46,932 nt of DNA from Thermodesulfobacteriota bacterium (GTDB taxonomy: Bacteria > Desulfobacterota > Desulfobacteria > Desulfobacterales > JAUWMJ01). The stretch is from positions 1 through 46,932 of the forward strand of contig JAXHVO010000028.1 in NCBI GenBank assembly GCA_034189135.1. Direction: 5' to 3'. Every line of letters begins with the position of its first letter. The stretch's first letter is position 1. The notes below the pieces were generated by a model, which did no database searches, was not told the origin of the DNA, and was given only the letters and a program-made list of their open reading frames with translations. Positions 24,411 to 33,357 of the stretch are shown piece after piece. A program made the translations under genes and the position numbers.

Positions 24411-24872
24411 ATGGCCGTGGTCGAGGCGATCTGTATCAGCCACAAAAAGGGAACAGCCAAGAGACCGGTTGAAAAAGCTGTCTTTCAAGCGGATTTCGGC
24501 ATCAACGGTGATGCCCACGCCGGGAAATGGCACCGGCAGGTATCTCTATTGGCCGGCGAAAGCATCGATACTGTTAAACTTCAGCTGCCCACCTTAAACG
24601 ACGGTGCTTTTGCGGAAAACATAGCTACCCGGGGGCTGGACCTGTCTTCCGTCGCGGTTGGCGATGTTCTGCAGATCGGCTCCGGGGTCATTCTCCAGAT
24701 CACCCAAATCGGCAAAAAATGCCATAATGATGGCTGTGCCATCAAAAAGGCCACCGGTGACTGCATCATGCCCAAAGAGGGGTTGTTTGCCAGGGTAATT
24801 CAGGGAGGAGAAGTCCGGACCGGTGACCGGATCGGTATCAAAAAACAGGCGTCAGGATCGGATATCCGTTAA
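24411..24872 (+). CDS. MOSC domain protein
   Basis: This 153-residue stand-alone MOSC domain keeps the family signs: VEAICISHKKGTAKRPVEKAVFQADFGINGDAHAGKWHRQVSLL at the start, then FAENIATRGLDL, GDVLQIGSGVILQITQIGKKCHN and the reactive Cys region DCIMPKEGLFARVIQGG. MOSC proteins handle sulfur carried by molybdenum cofactor enzymes. In anaerobes, lone MOSC proteins occur near Moco synthesis or dehydrogenase genes. AAGGGGAGAG lies about seven bases before the ATG. A DsrE-type selenoprotein gene follows by about 100 bp. Confidence 0.9.
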   Translation: MAVVEAICISHKKGTAKRPVEKAVFQADFGINGDAHAGKWHRQVSLLAGESIDTVKLQLPTLNDGAFAENIATRGLDLSSVAVGDVLQIGSGVILQITQIGKKCHNDGCAIKKATGDCIMPKEGLFARVIQGGEVRTGDRIGIKKQASGSDIR

Positions 24873-24892
24873 TGGGTTGAACTGTTTTAATC

Positions 24893-24916
24893 AATATTGC
24901 GGTACGGTTCTTTTAA
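24893..24916 (+). repeat. Tail remnant of the 31-residue peptide gene
   Basis: ATTGCGGTACGGTT then CTTTTAA closely matches the last 24 bases of the frame at 20822-20917, including the stop, and is followed by a similar AGAGAAAAA stretch. The start of that gene is missing here. Confidence 0.5.
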
Positions 24917-24974
24917 TAGAGAAAAAAAGAAATGTTGCTCTTAATAAATCATTTATCAAAAGAGGGGGCTTGTG

Positions 24975-25286
24975 ATGAATGTGCTATTCATTATTTCTAC
25001 AGACGATGCAGAAACAGCTTATAATGCGATGAGATTGGCCAATGTAGCCGTCGAAAAAGGAGATGACACAAGTGTGTTTATGCTTGGGAGGGGAGTTCTT
25101 TTTGAACAGGGCAGCACTGAACAGTTCAATGTAATGGAGCAGATAAACCAATTTGAAGGTGATTTTTACGTCTGAGGGGTGTGCATGAAATCCCACGGTC
25201 TGGAGGGATCAAGCACTTGCCCCATTGGCTGGATGGATGATCTCTATGAACTGTCTATGGAAGCGGATAAGGTTTTCACATTTTGA
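24975..25286 (+). CDS. DsrE-family protein with in-frame TGA, probable selenoprotein
   Basis: Read through the TGA at 25173-25175, the gene encodes 103 residues: MNVLFIISTDDAETAYNAMR at the start, FEGDFYV-U-GVC in the middle and a family-like C-terminus with GLEGSSTCPIGWMDDLYEL and MEADKVFTF before a TGA stop at 25284. Read normally it ends at residue 66 and loses a third of the domain. DsrE relatives have Cys at the TGA position, so the motif would be UxxC (Sec67, Cys70). A SECIS-type hairpin follows at once. DsrE-like selenoproteins are a described family in delta-proteobacteria. AGAGGGGG stands six bases before the ATG; a GTG lies at 24972. Confidence 0.88.
25176..25223 (+). promoter_or_regulatory. 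Bacterial SECIS-type hairpin after the in-frame TGA
   Basis: Just after the TGA, GGGG-T-GTGC (25176-25184) pairs with GCAC-TT-G-CCCC (25213-25223). Inside, ATCCC (25190-25194) pairs with GGGAT (25205-25209). One more C-G pair leaves the apical loop GGTCTG (25197-25202), starting 22 nt after the TGA. Bacterial SECIS loops begin with G residues, and Escherichia coli fdhF also carries GGTCTG at a similar distance. Only the fold was checked by eye. Confidence 0.8.
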
Positions 25287-25431
25287 AATAGGCGGTATTT
25301 GGCATAAAAAGGCTTCCGTGCGGATGGCTAAAAGCCGGCGCTGTAATGGAATGCTTTTATATAACCCCAAAAAGACAATATCGATTTATGGTAGTATATT
25401 TTGATGATAAACATCCAAAGGTAAGACCCGT

Positions 25432-27108
25432 ATGACAAAGCTAAGAGACCAGCTGATCCGAATTCAAAAAAAGAATTATCGCCGAAACGTCAATTTGGTT
25501 CGTGAAAGTTCAGGGTATAACCCTGGAATTAAAATTTATGAAAAAGAGTATCTCCGCCATTTAAAATCGTATGAGGAGGTTTCCCATAAAACAGAACTGA
25601 TTCAAAAGGTGATGGCGGCGGATTTGGTCTATCATGGCGACTATCACACGCTAAAACAATCTCAACATTCCGTACTTCGTATACTCAGAGAAATTAAGGA
25701 CAAAAGGGATATTATTCTATGCCTGGAAATGTTTCACGGACGGGACCAAAAATATATCGATCGGTTTATGGCCGGTGAATTATCGGAAAAGATGTTTCTG
25801 GAAAGAATCGATTATGCCAGAAAATGGCCCTTTCACTGGGATAACTGGCGTCCCATTATTTCCTTTTGCCAGGACAATCAAATCCCCATTTTGGGTATTA
25901 ATACCGAAATGGATGATGCCAAGGGGATTAAAAGATTAAGGAAACGCGATCAATATTCAGCCCGGATTATCGCCAAAGCCTTGATTAAGAATCCCGGCAA
26001 ATTGATTTACGTGGTGGATGGTGATTATCATATTTCCCCCGATCATCTTCCCCAAAATGTGGAAAACTTGCTAAAACTGCTGGACGAGTCTGCAAAAACC
26101 ATTTTTATTTTCCAGAACGCGGACAACCTTTACTGGAAGCTATGCAGCAAAAACCTGGAAGAATCGGATGTTCTCAAAATCAATGACAACAAATACTGTG
26201 TGATGAATACCATGCCGGCCAATAAGATCCAGTCCTATTTAAACTGGCTTGAGTATTCCAAAGACGCCTATTTCCCAGTGCACCAGGATTGGGAGGATGA
26301 TGCTTTTGAGGACAGAGGCCAAATGGTGCATGAAATGGTGTCCACCCTCGCTAAAATCCTTAAACTGGATTTCCCTGAGGATGCCCTGGAGAAATTGACC
26401 ATTTATTATCCGAACAATCTGGATTTTATGGAGTTTGTTCATGGCACTCCCCAGTTCAAGGGCCAGCTTAGACTCATCCGAAGTAAGATAAAAAAAGAAG
26501 AGGGATTTTTACTGGAATATGAGGTTTCAGGTGAAGCTGCGTATGTTATCTACCTGGCAAACTCTAACATTAACATGGCTGCCGAGGAAGCCGCTCATTT
26601 TTTAAATATCGTGCTCAGGGGACCTTTGAAAAAACCGGTCAGCGCTCTTGATCGCTTTTACCGGAGTGCAATCACCGAATGTCTGGGATTTTTCGGCAGC
26701 AAGTTTATCAATGAAAAAAGAAAGTCGCATTCAGAGAATTCCATCAGAATGTTGTTAGGTCAGGCAAAGCGTGGTGAACTTAAACATACCGACCAGGATA
26801 TCCTGCAGGTGGCCCGGTACATTTTACAGCATTTTTATCTTCAGAGAAAAACGTCTTCTTCTGCGGAATTCATCAATAAATTTTTTCTCCAGTATAACAG
26901 TCAGTCTGCGGTTAATCGAATGCTCAGCACCCAGCTGGGTTATATCCTGGGTAACAAGCTCTACTATGCGCTGAAAAGGGGAAAATTTTCCTTGAAAAGA
27001 ATCCAGGGATATTTTTGCAACCCCTTTGATCAGCCGCTGGAAGCCTTTAACAGCTATCTTGAAATAAGCAATCGGGTTAAAAAGGTAAAACATGTGAGTC
27101 GATTATAA
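25432..27108 (+). CDS. ChaN-like (DUF399) protein with long C-terminal extension
   Basis: This 558-residue protein has a ChaN-like domain at about residues 60-220: LVYHGDYHTLKQSQHSVLRIL, IILCLEMFHGRDQKYIDRFM, HWDNWRPIISFCQDNQIPILGIN and LIYVVDGDYHIS. ChaN proteins bind haem at a Tyr/His site and are often lipoproteins. This one has no signal peptide or lipobox and is over 250 residues longer than classic members. The extra part (about 320-558) is helical and mostly charged and was not recognised. The Cys-free, cytoplasmic look makes haem transport unlikely; the HGDYH and VDGDYH motifs may form a different active site. Confidence 0.75.
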   Translation: MTKLRDQLIRIQKKNYRRNVNLVRESSGYNPGIKIYEKEYLRHLKSYEEVSHKTELIQKVMAADLVYHGDYHTLKQSQHSVLRILREIKDKRDIILCLEMFHGRDQKYIDRFMAGELSEKMFLERIDYARKWPFHWDNWRPIISFCQDNQIPILGINTEMDDAKGIKRLRKRDQYSARIIAKALIKNPGKLIYVVDGDYHISPDHLPQNVENLLKLLDESAKTIFIFQNADNLYWKLCSKNLEESDVLKINDNKYCVMNTMPANKIQSYLNWLEYSKDAYFPVHQDWEDDAFEDRGQMVHEMVSTLAKILKLDFPEDALEKLTIYYPNNLDFMEFVHGTPQFKGQLRLIRSKIKKEEGFLLEYEVSGEAAYVIYLANSNINMAAEEAAHFLNIVLRGPLKKPVSALDRFYRSAITECLGFFGSKFINEKRKSHSENSIRMLLGQAKRGELKHTDQDILQVARYILQHFYLQRKTSSSAEFINKFFLQYNSQSAVNRMLSTQLGYILGNKLYYALKRGKFSLKRIQGYFCNPFDQPLEAFNSYLEISNRVKKVKHVSRL

Positions 27109-27144
27109 GAGAAAGATCATTTCTAAAAGAGGTGGTGGGATCAT

Positions 27145-27360
27145 AAGGATTCAAGGGTTCAAGGAGTCAGGGGCTCGAGTGAAAATCACCGAAAACAAAT
27201 ACATATAGAAAAATTCATGGCTCTTGTAACCATATTTTTATATAGATATACTTTGAAAATATTAGGAGTAAGGGCAGAGAAAACGTAAGTGTTTATGCCA
27301 TCTGTATCAAACCATTTTCATTCACTTGAACCCTTGACCCCTTGGATCCTCGAATCCTTT
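27145..27360. repeat. 216-bp imperfect inverted repeat (foldback)
   Basis: The left arm starts AAGGATTCAAGGGTTCAAGG (27145) and runs to about 27186. Its complement, with some mismatches, ends CGAATCCTTT at 27360. The middle has no coding potential. Tracts built from GGATTCAAGGGTTCAAG are typical dispersed repeats in related genomes (from general knowledge). It fills most of the 343-bp gap between the ChaN-like and aspartate kinase genes. Confidence 0.6.
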
Positions 27361-27451
27361 ACATCAGCTAATTTGGAAGAGAACCGAAAAGAATAGAAAT
27401 AACAAAGAAAAAGAGTTGGTTTACTAACGGGAAAATGGAAAATTATCATAA

Positions 27452-28669
27452 ATGACCTGTATCGTACAGAAATACGGCGGCAGCAGTGTTGCCGATGTGG
27501 ATAAACTGCGTAAAATCGCCGGTCTGATCGCCGAAGTGAAACGTCAACAAATCGATGTCGCCGTGGTGGTTTCGGCCATGGGGAAAACCACCGACAATCT
27601 TTTGTCCATGGCTCGCAACCTTTCCCCTAGGCCCCCAAGACGTGAAATGGATATGCTCCTTTCCACCGGAGAGCGAATAACCATGTCACTGCTATGTATG
27701 GCTCTGCATGAGCTAGGTATTGATGCAGTTTCACTGACAGGTTCCCAGGCTGGAATTATCACCAACGATCGGCACAACGACGCACAGGTGATCGAAGTCC
27801 GCCCTTTCCGTGTACAAGATGAAATGGCCAAAGGAAAACTGGTGATCATCGGCGGATTCCAGGGGGTGAGCTATAAGCGGGATATTACCACCCTGGGTCG
27901 CGGTGGGTCGGATACCACCGCGGTCGCTCTGGCGGCAGCGTTGGATGCCGAGCGCTGCGAAATTTACTCGGATGTGGATGGTGTGTATTCGGCCGATCCG
28001 TCAGTGGTGGCCGACGCCCGCCATTTGCCGGAGGTTTCTTACCCGGAGATGCAGGAGATGAGCACAGCCGGTGCCAAGGTCCTCAACGCCCGTGCTGTAC
28101 AATTCGCTAAGGAAAAAAATATTGCCATCTATGCGCGCAGTTCCTTCCAACCCGGCAAAGAGACCATCATCCGCAGGCTTTCACCCGGTGCGATCATCGG
28201 GGTACAGGCGGTGGTCAGCGAAAAGCGCGTTGAGCGCATTCGGCTAAGCGGAAGTCATGTTCTGCATCGTTTTAGCCGGGTGTTGTCCTATCTGGAATCC
28301 GAGCAGGTGCCGGTAAAAGAGGTGAATGTCACCCGGATCGCCGATGACGGGGATCAATCAAAAGCTTCCTTTGTTGTGTCTGCCGGTCATATTTACGGAT
28401 GGGAACAAATTAAGGACGTTATGAAAGGAAAAGCCGGTTTCGATATGATCATCGATGGCGATCTGGCAACGGTGTCCCTGATTGGCGAAGGGCTGAATCG
28501 CAACAACCGGACATTGCTGGAAACCATCGACCTTTTGAAGAGTCATGATATCTCCGTGTCCGGGGTGACCACCACTTCATTCAGGATTTCGCTGCTGGTA
28601 CCCCGAAACCAAATAGATGAAAGTGTTCAACTTTGCCATGCCCGCTGGGTGTTAAACGGCCTTGGGTAG
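27452..28669 (+). CDS. lysC: Aspartate kinase
   Basis: This 405-residue enzyme phosphorylates aspartate, the first step to lysine, threonine and methionine. The start [16 protein letters not shown] is the family signature. [62 protein letters not shown] and [12 protein letters not shown] follow in order. The C-terminal third holds two ACT domains (about 265-405) with [14 protein letters not shown] and [16 protein letters not shown], the usual site of feedback control by amino acids. The gene is alone, convergent with the efflux operon. The start has only a weak ribosome site. Confidence 0.95.
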   Translation: MTCIVQKYGGSSVADVDKLRKIAGLIAEVKRQQIDVAVVVSAMGKTTDNLLSMARNLSPRPPRREMDMLLSTGERITMSLLCMALHELGIDAVSLTGSQAGIITNDRHNDAQVIEVRPFRVQDEMAKGKLVIIGGFQGVSYKRDITTLGRGGSDTTAVALAAALDAERCEIYSDVDGVYSADPSVVADARHLPEVSYPEMQEMSTAGAKVLNARAVQFAKEKNIAIYARSSFQPGKETIIRRLSPGAIIGVQAVVSEKRVERIRLSGSHVLHRFSRVLSYLESEQVPVKEVNVTRIADDGDQSKASFVVSAGHIYGWEQIKDVMKGKAGFDMIIDGDLATVSLIGEGLNRNNRTLLETIDLLKSHDISVSGVTTTSFRISLLVPRNQIDESVQLCHARWVLNGLG

Positions 28670-28673
28670 GTAT

Positions 28674-28695
28674 CGGGCAGACAAACAAATGCCCG
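28674..28695 (+). terminator. Hairpin after aspartate kinase
   Basis: CGGGCA (28674-28679) and TGCCCG (28690-28695) form a 6-bp stem with a 10-nt loop just after the stop. A short TATTTT lies further on. It is a weak terminator candidate placed between two convergent genes. Confidence 0.4.
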
Positions 28696-28719
28696 GAGAC
28701 CACCTATTTTAAAACCGCC

Positions 28720-29820
28720 TCAATTCACTTTTTTTTTTACTTTATTCCAGACTTTTATTTTGTCGTTTTTTGATAGTCCGTTAACGATTTCAATATGAAT
28801 ACCATCTGAAAGCCCGACCTCAATATATCTTTTGGTAAATTCCTGGGGTTGGCTTTCGACTTCCACGTATAGCCGGTCTCCTTCAAATTGCAACAGGCTT
28901 TCATTGATGGCCAGCACACTGTCTTTTTTTTCCAGTACAATGTCGGCATTGGCGCTGTAGCCGGCTCTGATAAAATGAGACTGTTTCAGCTTCATCTTGG
29001 CTCGTATTTCAAACTGTATGGCCCCTTCCTCTGCCACCCCTTTGGGTGAAATATATTCTAAAACAGCGTCAAATTTTTCCTTTTCCACAGCACCGACCGA
29101 AAGGATTAAATCCATACCTGCTTTTATTTTTCCCACTTCGGATTCATCCACTTTGCCTTGAAAAATCATTTCCATCATATCGGCAATCACCGCGATGGTG
29201 GTCCCGGCGTTAAAGTTGTTGGTTTCAATCACAGACTTGCCTTCTTTAACCGGAATATCCAGAATCATTCCGTCGATGGTTGATCGGATCAGTGTATTGG
29301 TTTCTTCACCGGGTTTTTTGGTCACTCCGGCTTTAATTAACTGCAAATTGTTGTCAGCTGCATCCATTTCTTCTCTGGCACTGTTGTATGCCATTTCATA
29401 TTCCTGATATTTAGCGGCGGATATTATTTTCTTTTCATGTAATTTCTTTTGCCGCTCGAGCTCCCTGTTGGCATCATCGAGATTGATTCGGGCCAGATTT
29501 AATCTGGCCTCGGCATTATTTAGGCTGATCATATTTGGAATCACCCTAATTCTGGCAATCAGGTCATCTTTTTTCACTTTATCGCCGGGCTCTACAAAGA
29601 TTTCTTCAAGAATGCCCGATATTTGAGGCTTTATTTCAATTTCTTTTCTGGGGACAATAGATCCTGTGGCCACCGTTTTTTTGACAATATTAGTTATAAA
29701 AGGGCTTCGAGTTTCAAAAACGACCGGTTTTTTACGGGATTTATGATACAAAAATAAAAGGGTGCCCAAAAAGACAACTAAGACTAAAATCAGGCTCAGG
29801 ATTTTAAGAAATACTTTCAT
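28720..29820 (-). CDS. Membrane-fusion (HlyD/MacA-like) subunit of an efflux system
   Basis: This 366-residue protein is the periplasmic adaptor of a tripartite pump. It starts with one membrane anchor (about 4-23: FLKILSLILVLVVFLGTLLFL), then a barrel strand IKPQISGILEEIFVEPGDKVKKDDLIARI (lipoyl-like half), a coiled-coil hairpin with many Asn/Glu/Lys (about 95-160), and the return half with IDGMILDIPVKEGKSV. The C-terminal domain includes QFEGDRLYVEV. It starts two bases after the permease gene ends, so it is in the same operon and is translated last. Confidence 0.93.
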   Translation of the reverse strand: MKVFLKILSLILVLVVFLGTLLFLYHKSRKKPVVFETRSPFITNIVKKTVATGSIVPRKEIEIKPQISGILEEIFVEPGDKVKKDDLIARIRVIPNMISLNNAEARLNLARINLDDANRELERQKKLHEKKIISAAKYQEYEMAYNSAREEMDAADNNLQLIKAGVTKKPGEETNTLIRSTIDGMILDIPVKEGKSVIETNNFNAGTTIAVIADMMEMIFQGKVDESEVGKIKAGMDLILSVGAVEKEKFDAVLEYISPKGVAEEGAIQFEIRAKMKLKQSHFIRAGYSANADIVLEKKDSVLAINESLLQFEGDRLYVEVESQPQEFTKRYIEVGLSDGIHIEIVNGLSKNDKIKVWNKVKKKVN

Positions 29821-29822
29821 TG

Positions 29823-31088
29823 TTATGCGTTCCTTATGGCATAGACCGGTTTGATGCTTACCGCCCGGTGAGCGGGAATCATACCGGCTAAAATTCCGGA
29901 AATAATAAGTACGATTAATGCAATGACGGCAATCTGGAAATCAACTTCCGGGTTTTGGAACATATCAGTGGAACGTCCAAACATTTTCAACCCCTTTGAA
30001 ACCGTTTCCAGCATCCCCACGCCGGCCACCAGGCCGAAGTATCCGGCAAAAGCGGTTAATAAAACAGATTCCAGGATGATGTTACTTATAATTTTCCAGG
30101 GTGTGGCACCCACCGCCCTCCTGATACCGATTTCCCTGGTTCTTTCCTTAACGATGACAAGCATGATATTACTGACCCCGATAATGCCAGCAATCAAAGT
30201 CATTGTTCCCACAAACCAAACCAGTATTCTAATCCTACGAAATAAACCCACAAACTTGAGGAATTCTTTTTCGGTATTCCAGTGTCCGAAGGCCAGGGTA
30301 TCATTCGGAGCCACATGATGGCGAGCCGCAAGAAGAGCAATGGCTTTTTTTTCTACCTTAGAAACCGGAACATCCTTCACCGATGTCAAGGAAAACCAGC
30401 TGACACGGTTTCCGAAATTAAATGCCTGCTGAAAGGTGGTAAAAGGGATAAAAATTGCCTGGTTTTCTTCTTCTTCCTCATCCCCCACCGCCTTGCTGTT
30501 AAATACACCGACCACTTTAAAATGAACTCCCTGTATCTTTATATATTTTTCGATCGGTTTTTCTCCGGGACCAAATAATATTTTATACACCCGGTTTCCG
30601 ATGACGGCCACTTTACGTTTTTCTTTAAGGTCCAGGTGATTCATAAATCGGCCGTCAGTGATATCCATCAGTTTGATGAAATAAATTTCAGGGAAATCGC
30701 CATAAATACTAAAAGCCCCGTTCTTTTCTCCTCTATTTACATTGTTGATTCCCCGATGGCCACCCAGTTTATTCCTGGGAGCAATGTATTTAATTTCAGG
30801 TATATTATCTTTTAACGCTTTAATATCGTCATTGTTAAATCTAAACCGTCTTCCTTGGGGAAATCCTTTATAAGAAATGGTGGTTTGTCGTGGCCAGATA
30901 AATACGCTGTTGGTGGCTATTTTTTTAAAATCTTTGATGGCACCGTTTTGCAGACCGTTTCCGCTACCCAGCATAATAATCAGCATAAACACGCCCCAAA
31001 AAACTCCAAATGCAGTTAAGACTGCACGCAATTTGTTTTTTTTTAAAGCGCTGAATATTTCCTGCCAATTGTCTTTATCGAAAATCAT
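29823..31088 (-). CDS. MacB-like ABC transporter permease (second)
   Basis: This 421-residue protein has one N-terminal membrane helix (FWGVFMLIIMLGSGNG, about 25-45), a large periplasmic MacB_PCD domain, and three C-terminal helices of the FtsX type (about 290-310, 340-365, 385-405). ERTREIGIRRAVGATPWKII is the FtsX signature, and the last residues VSIKPVYAIRNA follow the family. It is a paralogue of the next upstream gene and lies 19 bp after it. Together they would form a heterodimer, as opposed to the single fused MacB. Confidence 0.92.
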   Translation of the reverse strand: MIFDKDNWQEIFSALKKNKLRAVLTAFGVFWGVFMLIIMLGSGNGLQNGAIKDFKKIATNSVFIWPRQTTISYKGFPQGRRFRFNNDDIKALKDNIPEIKYIAPRNKLGGHRGINNVNRGEKNGAFSIYGDFPEIYFIKLMDITDGRFMNHLDLKEKRKVAVIGNRVYKILFGPGEKPIEKYIKIQGVHFKVVGVFNSKAVGDEEEEENQAIFIPFTTFQQAFNFGNRVSWFSLTSVKDVPVSKVEKKAIALLAARHHVAPNDTLAFGHWNTEKEFLKFVGLFRRIRILVWFVGTMTLIAGIIGVSNIMLVIVKERTREIGIRRAVGATPWKIISNIILESVLLTAFAGYFGLVAGVGMLETVSKGLKMFGRSTDMFQNPEVDFQIAVIALIVLIISGILAGMIPAHRAVSIKPVYAIRNA

Positions 31089-31107
31089 ATTTAAAAACCA
31101 ACAGTTT

Positions 31108-32337
31108 CTATTCCTCCAGCAGAGCCTCCACTGGTTTTATATTGGCCGCTTTTCGAGCAGGGATCAATCCTGCCAACGATCCTGCGATGACCAGCAGTAT
31201 GATAGCCCCTATGGCTGCTTGAAAATTGACTTCCGGGTTCTGGAAGAATTCGGTTTTTGGCAAATATTTTGCGGCCAGTTCAATGGCAGCCACTCCGGTG
31301 ACCAGACCGATGTAACCGGAGATCGACGTGATCATAATGGCTTCGGTTAAAACTAAGGTGACAATAGACAAAGGAGTGGCTCCTAAAGCCTTTCGAATGC
31401 CGATTTCTTTGGTTCTTTCTTTGACTGCGATAAGCATGATGTTACCGACCCCCACAATGCCGGCAACAATGGTTCCGATTCCGATAATCCATATGAAAAT
31501 CCTGATCCCCTTGAACAAGGTTATAAATTTTTGATAGAATTTTACATTATTCCAGATATTGACTGCTTTTTCATCATCTACGGAAAAGTTGTGACGTACA
31601 GCCAGTTGTTTACGCACCATGTTTTCTATGTCCAGGCTTTCTTTTACCGAAGCATCACCTAAAGTAAATGCAAACATATGAATCCGGTTTGAACCGTTGA
31701 AAACCCTCTGTGCAGTTGAAATGGGAAGGTATATCAGACTCACCACGCGTTCTTCTTCATCGGAAAAAACACCCACCACTTTAAAGGGGATTGAATTGAT
31801 ATTGATGTATTTGTCCAGAGAAGATTCCTTTTTAAATAGCAATCTTTCCACTTCGGTTCCGATGATCGCCACTTTGCGAAATTGATCAATATCAATCTGA
31901 TTGATGTGTCTTCCCTTGACCATGATGGTATTTTCCAGATATTGATGCGCAGGATGGCACGAAATAATGTTAAACGCACCGGTTTCATTCCGGTAGGTAA
32001 TCTTATTATTCCCCCACCGGTAAAATCTGGCGGTAATATGTTCAATTCCTTTTAGAATTTTTTTTGCATCTTCATAATCGGCATTGGTAAACCTTATACT
32101 TCTACCGGGTTGGAGACCTTTATGGGGAATGCTTGTCTGTCCTTTGCGGACCCAGACACTATTGGTGGCATCTTTGAAAAGGTTTTTGACACCCTTTTCC
32201 AGTCCTGTCCCTGATCCCAGTAATATGATGAGCATAAAAATTCCCCAGGATACGGCAAAACCGGTGAGGAAAGTCCTCAACCTGTTTTTTTTAATGGTAC
32301 TGAAAATTTCCTGGAATTTATCAAGGTCAATGATCAT
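31108..32337 (-). CDS. MacB-like ABC transporter permease (first)
   Basis: This 409-residue protein has the same plan as its neighbour: an N-terminal helix (FAVSWGIFMLIILLGSGTG), a periplasmic domain of about 230 residues, and C-terminal FtsX helices with VKERTKEIGIRKALGATPLSIV and a final ANIKPVEALLEE. The two permeases share many short stretches (FQEIFSTIKKNRLRTFLTG against WQEIFSALKKNKLRAVLTA), so they arose by tandem duplication. It begins 21 bp after the ATPase gene. Confidence 0.92.
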   Translation of the reverse strand: MIIDLDKFQEIFSTIKKNRLRTFLTGFAVSWGIFMLIILLGSGTGLEKGVKNLFKDATNSVWVRKGQTSIPHKGLQPGRSIRFTNADYEDAKKILKGIEHITARFYRWGNNKITYRNETGAFNIISCHPAHQYLENTIMVKGRHINQIDIDQFRKVAIIGTEVERLLFKKESSLDKYININSIPFKVVGVFSDEEERVVSLIYLPISTAQRVFNGSNRIHMFAFTLGDASVKESLDIENMVRKQLAVRHNFSVDDEKAVNIWNNVKFYQKFITLFKGIRIFIWIIGIGTIVAGIVGVGNIMLIAVKERTKEIGIRKALGATPLSIVTLVLTEAIMITSISGYIGLVTGVAAIELAAKYLPKTEFFQNPEVNFQAAIGAIILLVIAGSLAGLIPARKAANIKPVEALLEE

Positions 32338-32358
32338 TTTTGTTCAGCAATCCGGTGT

Positions 32359-33027
32359 TTATTGGTGATTTTGAATACGGCCATCTTTTAAACGAATCAC
32401 CCTGTCCGTTCGGTCGGCGATATCATGCTCATGGGTGACAATCACTATGGTGATGCCTGTTCGGTTGATGGTTTTAAAAAGATCAATTAACCCATAAGAT
32501 GTTTCGGTATCCAACGCCCCGGTCGGTTCATCGGCTAAAATAACTTTTGGATTGGTTACAATCGCCCGTGCCACAGCCACCCGTTGCTGCTGCCCCCCGG
32601 ACAGTTCCCCCGGCAGATGTTCTGCCCACTGGTAAATGCCCATTTTGTCCAGGTATTCCAGAGCGATCTTGTTTCTTTTTTTTCGGTTCATTCCCTGATA
32701 ATAAAGGGGAAGAGCCACATTTTCCATGGCGTTTTTAAAGGGGATGAGATTAAAAGATTGAAACACAAAGCCTAAAATTTCATTTCGAAAATGAGCAGCT
32801 CTGGTTTCACTCATATTGCTTATCAGGGTATTATTTAAACGATATTCTCCGGAGTCATAAGAATCGAGTATTCCGATTATATTGAGCAAGGTTGATTTTC
32901 CTGAGCCTGACGAGCCCATAACGGAAACCAATTCTCCCTTTTCAATATGAAGATCAATTCCCTTCAATACGTGGAGGCGATTGGTGCCGGTGATATAGGA
33001 CTTGTGTAGATGGCTCAATTTTATCAT
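32359..33027 (-). CDS. ABC transporter ATPase (MacB/LolD-like)
   Basis: This 222-residue ATPase drives the exporter encoded downstream. It has Walker [10 protein letters not shown], a Q-loop in [10 protein letters not shown], signature [15 protein letters not shown], Walker [14 protein letters not shown] and the switch His in [10 protein letters not shown]. The compact size and LNIIGILD match the MacB/LolD class. It is the first gene of a four-gene minus-strand operon (ATPase, two permeases, membrane-fusion protein), typical of efflux of antibiotics, peptides or lipids. No outer-membrane factor is included. Confidence 0.95.
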   Translation of the reverse strand: MIKLSHLHKSYITGTNRLHVLKGIDLHIEKGELVSVMGSSGSGKSTLLNIIGILDSYDSGEYRLNNTLISNMSETRAAHFRNEILGFVFQSFNLIPFKNAMENVALPLYYQGMNRKKRNKIALEYLDKMGIYQWAEHLPGELSGGQQQRVAVARAIVTNPKVILADEPTGALDTETSYGLIDLFKTINRTGITIVIVTHEHDIADRTDRVIRLKDGRIQNHQ

Positions 33028-33357
33028 GGTTAAGTTATGTTACACTGGCACTCAGTCTGATCACGGCAAGACCTGATTAGTAACTAACACCTTTAATTTA
33101 ATCAGAAATAAACTTCAGCCTTATTTTGCATATGTAACGAATATGACTTATTTGGGGTAAAAAATCAACAGTTAGCAATTTATGTGTCAATCGTATTGGG
33201 TAACACAGATAAATCATTGGTTATAATCAAAGAAAAAGAGATGGTTGACAAGACAACCGGTAGCCGATATTTTATTTTACAGTGCGACCCATTTATTTGA
33301 TTCTTCGTCGGTTTGTTATGATCGGTCGAAAACAAGAAAAAGGAAGGAGCAATCAAC
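33028..33357. other. Divergent promoter region between the efflux operon and the PocR-domain gene
   Basis: No gene. AT-rich. TATAAT at 33222-33227 could be a -10 box for the plus strand, but no clear -35 lies at the right distance. AGGAGC-type bases (GGAAGGAGC) precede the PocR start. The promoter of the minus-strand operon was not located. Confidence 0.35.

Noticed and set aside
24975-25175. The DsrE gene as a 67-codon truncated pseudogene
   Set aside because: The frame stays open after the TGA with a conserved family C-terminus, no other damage, and a SECIS-type hairpin right after the TGA.
33222-33227. TATAAT as the -10 box of the PocR gene
   Set aside because: No acceptable -35 box at 15-19 bp, and it is about 130 bp from the start; not strong enough to call.
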